DNA of 5,451 nucleotides from Firmicutes bacterium UBA5454 (GCA_002426555.1 DIQU01000083.1:30735-36185), one strand, 5' to 3'; shown: positions 1-5,451, numbered from the stretch's first letter. Translations and numbers: made by a program. Notes: generated by a model from the letters alone, not told the origin.

Positions 1-1304
1 TATTCCGCTCTAGAAGTCATCATCCTATACGGCTCAGCTGTGCCTTTTGTTACCAGGTCATCAATCAATACTCCTATATAGGCATCAGAACGATCCAATA
101 CAAGCGGCTCTTCCTGCTTTACATATTGTACTGCATTAATACCCGCAATAAGACCTTGGGCTGCAGCTTCCTCATATCCGGAGCTGCCATTAATCTGTCC
201 TGAGAAGAACAGACCGTGAATATCTTTGGACTCCAGTGACAGCTTTAGCTGTGTGGAATCAATACAATCATATTCTATAGCATAAGCAGGTCTCATAATC
301 TCTACATTTTCCATTCCGGGAATAGTGCGGTAAACAGCTCTTTGCACTTCTACAGGAAGGCTGGAAGACAAGCCCTGTACATACATTTCATTTGTATGGA
401 GACCTTCCGGCTCGATGAAAATCTGATGACTGTTCTTTTCATGAAAGCGTACTACCTTGTCTTCAATGGATGGACAATAACGTGCACCAACACCTTTTAT
501 ATTCCCCGAATAGAGGGGAGAGCGGTGAAGGTTTTCACGTATTATCTGATGGGTATCATTATTGGTATAGGTCAACCAACAAGGTATCTGCTCTCGATGA
601 ATCGGCTTATTCAAAAATGAAAAAGCATAATCCCTGGTGTCACCAGGCTGAATAGTCATTTTGCTGAAGTCAAGGGACCTTTTGTTCACTCGAGCTGGTG
701 TACCAGTCTTAAATCGTCTCAATGGAAAGCCTAAATCAATCAGGTTTTCTGATAATTTATCAGCTGGAAATAAGCCATTTGGCCCGCTGTTGGCAGTATA
801 TTCTCCTATGATAATTCGACTTTTCAGATATACACCAGAAGCAATTATAACAGCATTACACTCATAAACTTCACCGGTAGCCAGTCGGACACCGGCAATT
901 CCAGTCCCATTTGTGCGTATCTCTTCCACTTCGCCTTGGCACAGGGTTAGATTATCCTGGTTTTCCAAGGTCAGCTTCATTTCTTTTTGATATTGCATTT
1001 TATCTGCCTGAGCTCGAAGAGAATGCACTGCCGGTCCCTTGCCTGTATTCAGCATTCTAATTTGAATAAAAGCTTTATCTATATTTAAGCCCATTTCTCC
1101 CCCTAGAGCATCCACTTCTCTCACCAGATGTCCTTTTGAAGTGCCGCCAATGGAAGGGTTACAGGCCATAAGTGCAACCGCTTCCAGGTTCAGCGCCACC
1201 ACTAGGGTTTTCATTCCCAGTCTTGCTGAAGCCAAAGCTGCTTCACAGCCTGCGTGACCTGCTCCTACTACAATTATATCGTATCTTCCTGCTTGAAACT
1301 CCAT
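1..1304 (-). CDS. mnmG: MnmG (GidA), tRNA U34 carboxymethylaminomethyl modification, FAD subunit; 3' end cut by window edge
   Basis: This is the N-terminal 434 residues of MnmG, the FAD-dependent partner of MnmE. In the cytoplasm the complex installs the (carboxymethyl)aminomethyl group on C5 of wobble uridine 34 in certain tRNAs. The frame is open without interruption from the ATG at 1304 to the left edge; family members are about 620-630 residues, so roughly the last 190 are missing. Visible marks are the dinucleotide-binding GAGHAG at residues 14-19, CNPSIGG at 48-54 with its conserved Cys, GGEMG near 68-72, the RYCPSIEDK signature at 275-283 with Cys277, and RMMTSRAE at the cut end. The start follows GGGGG closely (GGGGGAAAATG), and that SD abuts the mnmE stop codon. 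mnmE ends 7 nt upstream, so the two are almost certainly co-transcribed and probably translationally coupled. The family assignment is very secure. Confidence 0.97.
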   Translation of the reverse strand, partial: MEFQAGRYDIIVVGAGHAGCEAALASARLGMKTLVVALNLEAVALMACNPSIGGTSKGHLVREVDALGGEMGLNIDKAFIQIRMLNTGKGPAVHSLRAQADKMQYQKEMKLTLENQDNLTLCQGEVEEIRTNGTGIAGVRLATGEVYECNAVIIASGVYLKSRIIIGEYTANSGPNGLFPADKLSENLIDLGFPLRRFKTGTPARVNKRSLDFSKMTIQPGDTRDYAFSFLNKPIHREQIPCWLTYTNNDTHQIIRENLHRSPLYSGNIKGVGARYCPSIEDKVVRFHEKNSHQIFIEPEGLHTNEMYVQGLSSSLPVEVQRAVYRTIPGMENVEIMRPAYAIEYDCIDSTQLKLSLESKDIHGLFFSGQINGSSGYEEAAAQGLIAGINAVQYVKQEEPLVLDRSDAYIGVLIDDLVTKGTAEPYRMMTSRAE

Positions 1305-1311
1305 TTTCCCC

Positions 1312-2691
1312 CTACTTTCCTAAGCAGAATTCCATAAATATTTTATCAACCAAATTTTCTGTGAGGCTTTCTCCGGTTATTTCACCTAAAGCTTCCCAAG
1401 CGTCCCTGACATCTATAGTAACAATGTCTAATGGCATATAGGCATCCATAGCTTTCAATGCCTCTTCTATGTGTTTCTGCCCGCGTATTAAAGCTTCCTT
1501 ATGCCGATTATTTGTAACCATGGCTGGATTTTTAGGACCTGTACTACCGGAATAAACCATATCGTAGATATAATCTTCTACTTCATCCAATCCAGTACCT
1601 ACTATCATAGAGGTCCAAATGATGCTGCTGTCTGCTAAGCTTCGGATTTCCTCTTCTTCTATGATAGATGGCTTGTCTGCCTTGTTTAAGAGTATTAAAA
1701 CCCGCTTATTGTCAAGCCATTGCAGTATTTTTCTATCCTCTTCTTCTAAAGAATTGGAGGCATCCAGCAATAATAATATAAGATCGGCATCCCTAGTCAG
1801 TTCTCTGGACTTTTCCACACCGATTTTTTCAACTTGATCCATGGTCTCCCTAATCCCTGCTGTATCCAGTATTTGAACCAGTACTCCTTTGATATTCACA
1901 TAATCCTCAATCACATCCCTGGTAGTTCCGGGTATGTCAGTGACTATAGCTCGATTTTCTCTAAGCAGTGCATTTAATAAAGAGGACTTGCCTACATTGG
2001 GTTTACCTATAATAACCACTTTCAAACCTTCACGAATCAAACGCCCCTGATCAGCTGTTTCCAGTAGATGAAGGCATTCTCTTTTAGCTTCTTTCAGCCG
2101 TTTTTCAATGGAAGCTCGCAGCATTTCCTCTATATCTTCTTCCGGATAATCAACTGTAACTTCTATACTGGCCATTAAGTCAAGCAAGTCATCTCTAAGA
2201 GCCTTAATTTTTCTGGATAAACTGCCTCCCATTTGATTAAGTGATGCCTTTGCAGCATCTTCTGACTTTGATGATATCAGATCCATGACAGCTTCTGCTT
2301 GCGCAAGGTCAACTCGTCCGTTTAGAAAGGCTCTTTTTGTAAACTCACCTGGCTGGGCAAGTCGGGCACCTTCTTCCAAGGTCAGAGTTATTATCTTTTG
2401 TACGGGAATCATACCTCCATGACAATGAATTTCGACAACATCTTCTCTGGTATAGGTTTTAGGCGCTTTCATATACACCAATAAAACTTCGTCCACTGTA
2501 TTTTGATCCTTGTCCAGGATATAGCCATAGTGGAGATAACGATCTTCAAACTTCTCCTGCTTTTCCCGTTTACCATTAACATATAATCTTCTGGCAATCC
2601 TTAAGGATTTCGCCCCACTTAGGCGGATAACAGCAATTCCGCCCTCTCCGGGTGGAGTTGCCAGAGCTGCGATTGTATCTTCAGTAATCAT
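1312..2691 (-). CDS. mnmE: MnmE (TrmE), tRNA U34 modification GTPase
   Basis: MnmE is the GTPase and folate-binding partner of MnmG in U34 tRNA modification. I place the start at the ATG at 2691 (459 residues, normal length) because GGAAGG lies 9 nt upstream. The in-frame ATG at 2700 touches that SD and would add only three residues. The N-terminal folate-binding domain begins EDTIAALATPPGEGGIAVIRLSG-like (about 1-118), followed by the helical domain that flanks the inserted G domain. G motifs in the 459-residue numbering are GKPNVGKSS at 229-237 (with the Asn that coordinates K+ in the family), TDIPGTTRD at 251-259, DTAGIRET at 276-283 and NKAD at 336-339. The G5 position reads TSMIVGTG instead of the usual SAK type. 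The C-terminus is FCLGK, carrying the conserved near-terminal Cys456. A terminator separates it from jag upstream; mnmG follows after 7 nt. Confidence 0.97.
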   Translation of the reverse strand: MITEDTIAALATPPGEGGIAVIRLSGAKSLRIARRLYVNGKREKQEKFEDRYLHYGYILDKDQNTVDEVLLVYMKAPKTYTREDVVEIHCHGGMIPVQKIITLTLEEGARLAQPGEFTKRAFLNGRVDLAQAEAVMDLISSKSEDAAKASLNQMGGSLSRKIKALRDDLLDLMASIEVTVDYPEEDIEEMLRASIEKRLKEAKRECLHLLETADQGRLIREGLKVVIIGKPNVGKSSLLNALLRENRAIVTDIPGTTRDVIEDYVNIKGVLVQILDTAGIRETMDQVEKIGVEKSRELTRDADLILLLLDASNSLEEEDRKILQWLDNKRVLILLNKADKPSIIEEEEIRSLADSSIIWTSMIVGTGLDEVEDYIYDMVYSGSTGPKNPAMVTNNRHKEALIRGQKHIEEALKAMDAYMPLDIVTIDVRDAWEALGEITGESLTENLVDKIFMEFCLGK

Positions 2692-2700
2692 ATGGTTCAT

Positions 2701-2891
2701 CCTTCCCGTATGGTTTCCTGTCTGTCACCTGCTTGTAAAGCTACTGTTGACAGCCTGAAAATAATAAACTACTATAAAGCGAGCCTTGCAGGTATAAATC
2801 TAAAACCCAGTATTGCTACTGGGTTCCCCAAGCTCAAATCCTATTAGTATGTCACAAACAATTAAGGGTTAATGCTTGAATTGCAGACGAG
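2701..2891 (-). other. jag-mnmE intergenic region (terminator plus mnmE leader)
   Basis: These 191 bases hold no gene. The part nearest jag carries the hairpin at 2804-2825. The roughly 100 nt between that hairpin and mnmE must contain any mnmE promoter, but I see no pair of good hexamers there. On the minus strand there are AT-rich candidate -10 elements (TATAGT, TATTAT, around 2762-2780) without a convincing -35 at 16-18 nt. A 6-bp inverted repeat (ACCTGC at 2727-2732, GCAGGT at 2788-2793) could fold the leader, but this is weak. Confidence 0.5.
2800..2825 (-). terminator. Probable rho-independent terminator after jag
   Basis: A perfect 9-bp inverted repeat, AACCCAGTA / TACTGGGTT (2804-2812 and 2817-2825), encloses a 4-nt loop that reads GCAA (a GNRA tetraloop) on the minus-strand RNA. 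On that strand the stem ends in a TTTT run and is followed by AGATTTATA; on the plus strand it is followed by CCCCAAG, with no T tract. This orientation fits termination of the rpmH-jag operon about 65 nt after the jag stop. The T tract is short, so termination may be partial, with read-through into mnmE-mnmG. Confidence 0.7.
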
Positions 2892-3509
2892 CTACTTCAA
2901 ACTAATAACAACCTTACGATAAGGCTCTTCCCCTTCGCTGTGTGTGATAACACGCGGGTCTTTTTGCAGAGTGGAATGAATTACCCGTCTTTCAAAAGGA
3001 TTCATTGGCTCCAGTACAATTTTTTTCCTCGTCTTTTGTACCTTGTTTGACAAACGTTTTGCCAATTTAATAAGAGTTTCTTGTCGTTTATTTCGATAAT
3101 TTTCCGTATCCATAACAACTCGTTTATATTCCTCTGAGTCTCGGTTAACAGCCAGATTGCTTAGATATTGAACTGCATCCAGAGTTTCCCCTCTGTGTCC
3201 AATTAAAATACCCATTTTAGGACCGCTTACTTCGACCAAAATGGAATCATCGGTTTCTGTCAGATCTACCTTGGCTTCAAGATTCATCCTTTCAAACAAG
3301 GACATTAAAAATTCACGTGTTGTATCCGCCATGGTTTGCATGACAGATGCCTTGATTTTAGCATGTTTGTTTCCAAATATTCCTAACAAACCTTTCACCG
3401 GTTCTTCCAGCACTTCTACTTCCAACTTGTCTCTATGAACTTTCAGCTGGATTGCTGCTGTTAAAATCGCTTCATCTACGGTTTTACCTGTGATTTCTAC
3501 GGATTTCAC
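2892..3509 (-). CDS. jag: Jag/KhpB (EloR) family RNA-binding protein, Jag_N-KH-R3H
   Basis: This 205-residue single-strand nucleic-acid-binding protein matches the length of its Firmicute relatives. Known members, called Jag, KhpB or EloR, bind RNA and affect cell elongation and division; SpoIIIJ-associated is the older name. The Jag_N domain covers about 1-52 and includes the KGLLGIFG segment at 39-46. The KH domain follows with its GxxG loop as GHRG at 104-107, inside IGHRGETLDAVQYL. The C-terminal R3H domain (about 145-205) has the RxxxH signature as R174-x-x-x-H178. The start codon is GTG at 3509. Its SD (AGGGTGAT, ending 5 nt before the start) lies inside the last codons and stop of yidC, only 2 nt separate the genes, and so coupled translation is likely. 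It is the last gene before the terminator. Confidence 0.95.
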   Translation of the reverse strand: MKSVEITGKTVDEAILTAAIQLKVHRDKLEVEVLEEPVKGLLGIFGNKHAKIKASVMQTMADTTREFLMSLFERMNLEAKVDLTETDDSILVEVSGPKMGILIGHRGETLDAVQYLSNLAVNRDSEEYKRVVMDTENYRNKRQETLIKLAKRLSNKVQKTRKKIVLEPMNPFERRVIHSTLQKDPRVITHSEGEEPYRKVVISLK

Positions 3510-3511
3510 TT

Positions 3512-4291
3512 CTAATCACCCTTCCTTTCTCCCTGTACCTTCAAGTCAGAGTTCCTCTTCAAAATCAACGATTGTATAATTTGATATGCATTTGATGTTA
3601 CCCAATAGACTGCAAATGCAGCAGCAGAACTGGCACAAAACCATACAGACATTAATGGCATAAATGCGGTAAAGCCTTTCATCTGTTGATTGCCGCCTTT
3701 TGGCTGTGTTAGTTTCATTTGATAATACGAGGATATCCCTGCTACGATAGGTAAGATAAACAAACCGTTAAAATTAGGACCGAATATAGCGATACTTTCT
3801 CCGACACTGTTAATAAGGGGAGACTCTGGTAACCAGATATTCTTAATCCAAAGAAAAGCTTGTGCATTTGCAGCTTGTTCGCCAGATATAGTTCTAAGTG
3901 CAGCAAACATGGCAAAAAATATCGGCATCTGTAAAAGCATTGGCAGACACCCTCCCATAGGGTTAATCTTATGCTTCTGATAAATTTCCATGGTCTTTTT
4001 GTTTAATTTATCAGGATCGTTTTTATACTTCTGCTTGATTTCTTCCAGCAAGGGCTGAACTTCCTGCATTTTCTGGTTGGCTTTCCTGGATTTTATGTCC
4101 AGGGGCAATAAAACCAGACGCATTATTAAAGTAAACAATATAATAGCCAGACCATAGCCGCCAAAGGGCGGTTGTCCGGTTATTGTGTTCAAGCCTTCCA
4201 GAATACTGCTTAAAAATTTAACAAAGGATGCCCATGCACCGGTTTTTTGAGTTTCTTGAGCAACGTTCATCAGGATCATAGGTAAATTCAT
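3512..4291 (-). CDS. yidC: YidC/Oxa1-family membrane protein insertase
   Basis: YidC inserts and folds membrane proteins, alone or with SecYEG. This 259-residue protein is the short Gram-positive form without the large periplasmic domain. I see five likely membrane segments at about 46-66, 114-133, 174-190, 206-222 and 223-243. The conserved groove arginine is R58 in the first (TLIMRLVLLPLDIKS). The charged cytoplasmic hairpin 67-110 carries the family-typical KxxxxNP(M)GGCLPMLLQMPIFFA stretch at its end. The N-terminus has no lipobox Cys, unlike B. subtilis SpoIIIJ/YidC2, which is common in Clostridia. The basic C-terminal tail is short. The ATG at 4291 is preceded by a GGGGG that is rather far away (11 nt) and by a weak GAAG. 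In-frame ATGs at 4279 and 4270 are alternatives. It sits 21 nt after yidD and 2 nt before jag. Confidence 0.97.
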   Translation of the reverse strand: MNLPMILMNVAQETQKTGAWASFVKFLSSILEGLNTITGQPPFGGYGLAIILFTLIMRLVLLPLDIKSRKANQKMQEVQPLLEEIKQKYKNDPDKLNKKTMEIYQKHKINPMGGCLPMLLQMPIFFAMFAALRTISGEQAANAQAFLWIKNIWLPESPLINSVGESIAIFGPNFNGLFILPIVAGISSYYQMKLTQPKGGNQQMKGFTAFMPLMSVWFCASSAAAFAVYWVTSNAYQIIQSLILKRNSDLKVQGERKGD

Positions 4292-4312
4292 TTCTTCAAG
4301 TACCCCCGTCTT

Positions 4313-4522
4313 TTATTTTAATGGGTCATATCCGCCAGGGTGCAGAGGATTGCATTTTATAACCCTAATCAGAGAAAGATACAATCCTTTTAATGACCCA
4401 TACTTTTCGATTGCCTGCATGGAGTATTGTGAACAAGTAGGATAAAAGCGACAACTGGGTACAAATAATGGTGAAATCCATTTCCGGTAGCTTCGAATCA
4501 GGGTCAATAATAATTTTTTCAT
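4313..4522 (-). CDS. yidD: YidD, membrane protein insertion efficiency factor
   Basis: This small 69-residue YidD-family protein (formerly DUF37) is thought to sit at the inner face of the membrane and help YidC-dependent insertion. The whole family pattern is present: an amphipathic N-terminal helix (KKLLLTLIRSYRKWISPL), CRFYPTCSQY at residues 24-33 with Cys24 and Cys30, and the C-terminal KCNPLHPGGYDP with Cys57. The ATG overlaps the rnpA stop in the 4-nt ATGA arrangement, and AAGGTGA lies 9 nt upstream inside rnpA, which points to translational coupling. Position between rnpA and yidC is the usual one across bacteria. Confidence 0.96.
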   Translation of the reverse strand: MKKLLLTLIRSYRKWISPLFVPSCRFYPTCSQYSMQAIEKYGSLKGLYLSLIRVIKCNPLHPGGYDPLK

Positions 4523-4872
4523 GTATGTGTTTCACCTTGCTTAACCAGTTTAGCTCTTTTCAATAGCTGATTTACTGCTTCTTCCAGGCTTTTATATGAA
4601 GCTCCCTTCGCTTCCCGGCGTACGATAAAAATAATATCGCAGCCTTGCTTCAACTCAGGCAGTTGAAGCCGTAAAATCTCTCGTAATTGTCTTTTAATCT
4701 GATTTCTCTGTACTGCATTTCCAAACTTTTTGGTAACAGAATAACCTATCCTGATATCTGCATTCCTGGTTTTGCGATAAATTAAGACCAGGAGCGGGTG
4801 CCCCAGGGATCGTCCTTTCTTGTATGTGTATTGGAAATCTTTATTTCTTCTAAGTCTATATTTTTTTTCCAC
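4519..4872 (-). CDS. rnpA: RnpA, protein subunit of ribonuclease P
   Basis: RnpA is the small basic protein that binds RNase P RNA and the 5' leader of precursor tRNA. I place the start at GTG 4872 (117 residues, family-typical) because GGAGG lies 5 nt before it and the product then begins MEKKYRLRRNKDF, as is usual. The in-frame TTG at 4884 would add four residues but has no SD before it and itself overlaps the GGAGG. The core RNA-binding helix is GNAVQRNQIKRQLRE at 51-65. The third residue of the normally RNR signature is Gln58 here. IFIVRREAKGASYKSLEEA at 81-99 matches the C-terminal family block. It follows rpmH after about 51 nt and overlaps yidD by 4 nt. Confidence 0.96.
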   Translation of the reverse strand: MEKKYRLRRNKDFQYTYKKGRSLGHPLLVLIYRKTRNADIRIGYSVTKKFGNAVQRNQIKRQLREILRLQLPELKQGCDIIFIVRREAKGASYKSLEEAVNQLLKRAKLVKQGETHT

Positions 4873-4923
4873 CCCTGCCTCCAAAATGTCAGTTGTGGCA
4901 GAAAAGGCTACTTTATAGCGGCC

Positions 4924-5058
4924 TTACGCTGAAAGTTTCTTTCTACCCTTCAGTCTTCTTCTCTTAAGCACCAGTCTGCCATTCTTCGTGCTCATTCTTT
5001 TTCGGAAACCATGTTCTTTGCTTCTTTGCCTTTTTTTCGGCTGATACGTACGTAACAT
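4924..5058 (-). CDS. rpmH: 50S ribosomal protein L34
   Basis: This is the complete 44-residue L34 of the large ribosomal subunit. It is extremely basic and nearly identical to the family consensus (LRTYQPKKRQRSKEHGFRKRM at the N-terminus, LKRRRLKGRKKLSA at the C-terminus). Residue 2 is Leu where Lys is common. The ATG at 5058 has a strong SD (AAGGAGG, 9 nt upstream), so the in-frame extension to 5124 is not used. It is the first gene of the rpmH-rnpA-yidD-yidC-jag unit and sits next to the origin region on the strand that reads away from it, as in most Firmicutes. A possible leader structure that could mask its SD is reported separately. Confidence 0.98.
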   Translation of the reverse strand: MLRTYQPKKRQRSKEHGFRKRMSTKNGRLVLKRRRLKGRKKLSA

Positions 5059-5065
5059 GTATTTC

Positions 5066-5072
5066 AGCCTCC
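5066..5072 (-). promoter_or_regulatory. rpmH Shine-Dalgarno site
   Basis: AGGAGG lies on the minus strand about 9 nt before the ATG at 5058. It fixes the L34 start and rules out the upstream in-frame ATG at 5124, which has no SD. Confidence 0.85.
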
Positions 5073-5139
5073 TTCCCTTGTCAATTCTGCTAATTATCCA
5101 TATTACCATACTCCCCTCATCCATGAAAAGGGAACAGGC
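5067..5139 (-). promoter_or_regulatory. Candidate rpmH leader structure masking the SD
   Basis: In the minus-strand leader, GCCT-G-TTCCCTT (5128-5139) is complementary to AAGGGAA-GG-AGGC (5067-5079). This gives a 7-bp and a 4-bp helix around a 1x2 internal loop, closing a loop of about 48 nt. The 3' arm contains the rpmH SD. The pyrimidine arm could instead pair with the nearby GAGGGG (about 5111-5116). The pairing is seen in the sequence; regulation is inference. Confidence 0.35.
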
Positions 5140-5156
5140 ATTTTGCTATGTATAGT

Positions 5157-5186
5157 ATTATAAGTCATTCTTCTTCTCCATGTCAA
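5157..5186 (-). promoter_or_regulatory. Housekeeping sigma promoter of the rpmH operon
   Basis: On the minus strand a perfect -35 TTGACA (5181-5186) and a perfect -10 TATAAT (5157-5162) are separated by 18 bp. The expected transcription start is near 5150, giving a leader of about 90 nt before rpmH. This strength suits a ribosomal protein operon. The start site is inferred, not observed. Confidence 0.85.
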
Positions 5187-5272
5187 GAAAATCAGGCACA
5201 GTATTATGCCTATAAGCTCAGCTGAAATTTGGATGATGAATCAACAATCCACAGTTTTTTAATATTTTCTCC

Positions 5273-5301
5273 TTTACTGTTGATAAGTTCTACACTATAA
5301 T
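5273..5301 (+). promoter_or_regulatory. Candidate dnaA promoter (distal)
   Basis: TTTACT (5273-5278, 4/6 match) and a perfect TATAAT (5296-5301) are separated by 17 bp on the plus strand. AT-rich origin DNA produces such matches by chance, so confidence is low. Confidence 0.3.
5278..5286 (-). promoter_or_regulatory. Weak DnaA-box-like site
   Basis: TTATCAACA, read on the minus strand, differs at one position from TTATCCACA. A still weaker plus-strand match, CAATCCACA, lies at 5245-5253. Both are plausible low-affinity sites only because of the strong cluster nearby. Confidence 0.4.
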
Positions 5302-5324
5302 AGTAGTAGATTCTTTTTGGGAAG

Positions 5325-5356
5325 TTATGCACAGCTGTGGATATAATTGTGTATAA
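5325..5356. promoter_or_regulatory. DnaA-box cluster (three boxes)
   Basis: Three 9-mers lie within 32 bp. TTATGCACA (5325-5333, plus strand) and TTATACACA (5348-5356, read on minus) both fit the relaxed consensus TTATNCACA. ATATCCACA (5336-5344, read on minus) has one mismatch from TTATCCACA. The first two face each other across 2 nt and share the palindrome CACAGCTGTG (5330-5339). The density and the location next to rpmH support binding by the initiator DnaA. Confidence 0.8.
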
Positions 5357-5405
5357 CCATCCGTTTTTCAAAGTCTTTATTTGTTTTACAGGCCTTTACA
5401 TCCTG

Positions 5406-5434
5406 TTGACATTGTTAATTTTAATCGATAAACT
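5406..5434 (+). promoter_or_regulatory. Candidate dnaA promoter (proximal)
   Basis: A perfect -35 TTGACA (5406-5411) is followed after 17 bp by TAAACT (5429-5434), a 4/6 match to the -10 consensus. It points right, toward the expected dnaA. The -10 is weak, so this is only moderately likely. Confidence 0.45.
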
Positions 5435-5443
5435 TGTGTATAA
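5435..5443 (-). promoter_or_regulatory. DnaA box near the right edge
   Basis: TTATACACA, read on the minus strand, matches TTATNCACA. It lies directly downstream of a candidate plus-strand -10 element (5429-5434), where bound DnaA could repress dnaA transcription. That role is inferred from known dnaA autoregulation. Confidence 0.65.
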
Positions 5444-5451
5444 GTATTCCA

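Larger units (their letters stand above)
5187..5451. other. Gene-free origin-proximal region (oriC, dnaA upstream part)
   Basis: No coding region is visible between the rpmH promoter and the right edge. The stretch is AT-rich and contains DnaA-box-like 9-mers, a TAA/TAG trinucleotide run and plus-strand promoter-like hexamers. In many Firmicutes the rpmH-dnaA gap carries one half of the origin, with the other half between dnaA and dnaN. The dnaA gene itself is not in the window, so its presence to the right is inferred from gene order. Small palindromes such as TCAGCTGA (5218-5225) and AGGCA/TGCCT (5194-5211) have no role I can assign. Confidence 0.8.

Noticed and set aside
342..867. Plus-strand open frames opposite mnmG
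   Set aside because: They are antisense shadows of the conserved mnmG frame, have no family resemblance and no SD sites. The same applies to plus-strand frames at 1172-1441, 1619-1837 and 3241-3438.
2692..2700. mnmE start at ATG 2700
   Set aside because: The GGAAGG directly abuts this ATG, which is too close for initiation; the ATG at 2691 has proper spacing and fits the family N-terminus.
4904..4925. Weak hairpin with a TTTT tail between rpmH and rnpA (AAGGC / GCCTT, 12-nt loop)
   Set aside because: The stem is only 5 bp with a large loop, too weak to call a terminator or attenuator, although partial attenuation after rpmH would make biological sense.
5059..5124. In-frame N-terminal extension of L34 starting at an upstream ATG (5124)
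   Set aside because: There is no SD before 5124, the 22 extra residues are not L34-like, and the ATG at 5058 has a strong SD and gives the exact 44-residue family length.
5194..5211. Inverted repeat AGGCA / TGCCT upstream of the rpmH promoter
   Set aside because: Only 5 bp with an 8-nt loop, and no gene in the window is transcribed into it; probably chance.
1..5451. Mobile elements, CRISPR arrays, tRNA or rRNA genes, and an undescribed accessory system
   Set aside because: I saw no transposase-like frames, phased direct repeats, cloverleaf sequences or rRNA-like stretches. Every gene belongs to a well-known origin-flanking housekeeping family.

Overview
This window looks like the left flank of a chromosomal replication origin in a moderately AT-rich member of the Firmicutes. 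It is most likely a member of the Clostridia, perhaps Lachnospiraceae-like. The evidence is the gene order rpmH-rnpA-yidD-yidC-jag-mnmE-mnmG, the strong AGGAGG-type ribosome binding sites, GTG starts, and a YidC without a lipobox. The family level is an inference from protein style and has low confidence.

All seven genes lie on the minus strand and read away from the right end. From right to left they are rpmH (ribosomal protein L34), rnpA (RNase P protein), yidD (membrane insertion efficiency factor), yidC (insertase), jag/khpB (KH-R3H RNA-binding protein), mnmE and the first 434 codons of mnmG, which runs off the left edge. The first five are tightly packed: there is a 4-nt ATGA overlap between rnpA and yidD, and only 2 nt between yidC and jag. 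They probably form one operon driven by a promoter with perfect consensus hexamers at 5157-5186. A hairpin terminator at about 2804-2825 separates this operon from mnmE-mnmG. Those two genes are 7 nt apart and encode the two subunits of the enzyme that modifies U34 of tRNA.

The right end (about 5187-5451) has no gene. It holds a cluster of DnaA-box-like 9-mers, AT-rich DNA, a TAA/TAG trinucleotide run and plus-strand promoter-like sequences. This fits the oriC/dnaA upstream region, with dnaA expected just beyond the right edge on the plus strand; that gene is not visible here.

Functionally, the first operon combines ribosome assembly (L34), tRNA 5' processing (RnpA), membrane protein insertion (YidD, YidC) and an RNA-binding protein (Jag). 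The second unit covers tRNA wobble modification. The genes are conserved housekeeping genes, and I see no undescribed system. The points worth checking are a possible SD-sequestering leader of rpmH, the fine structure of the origin half, and a few substitutions in normally conserved motifs.
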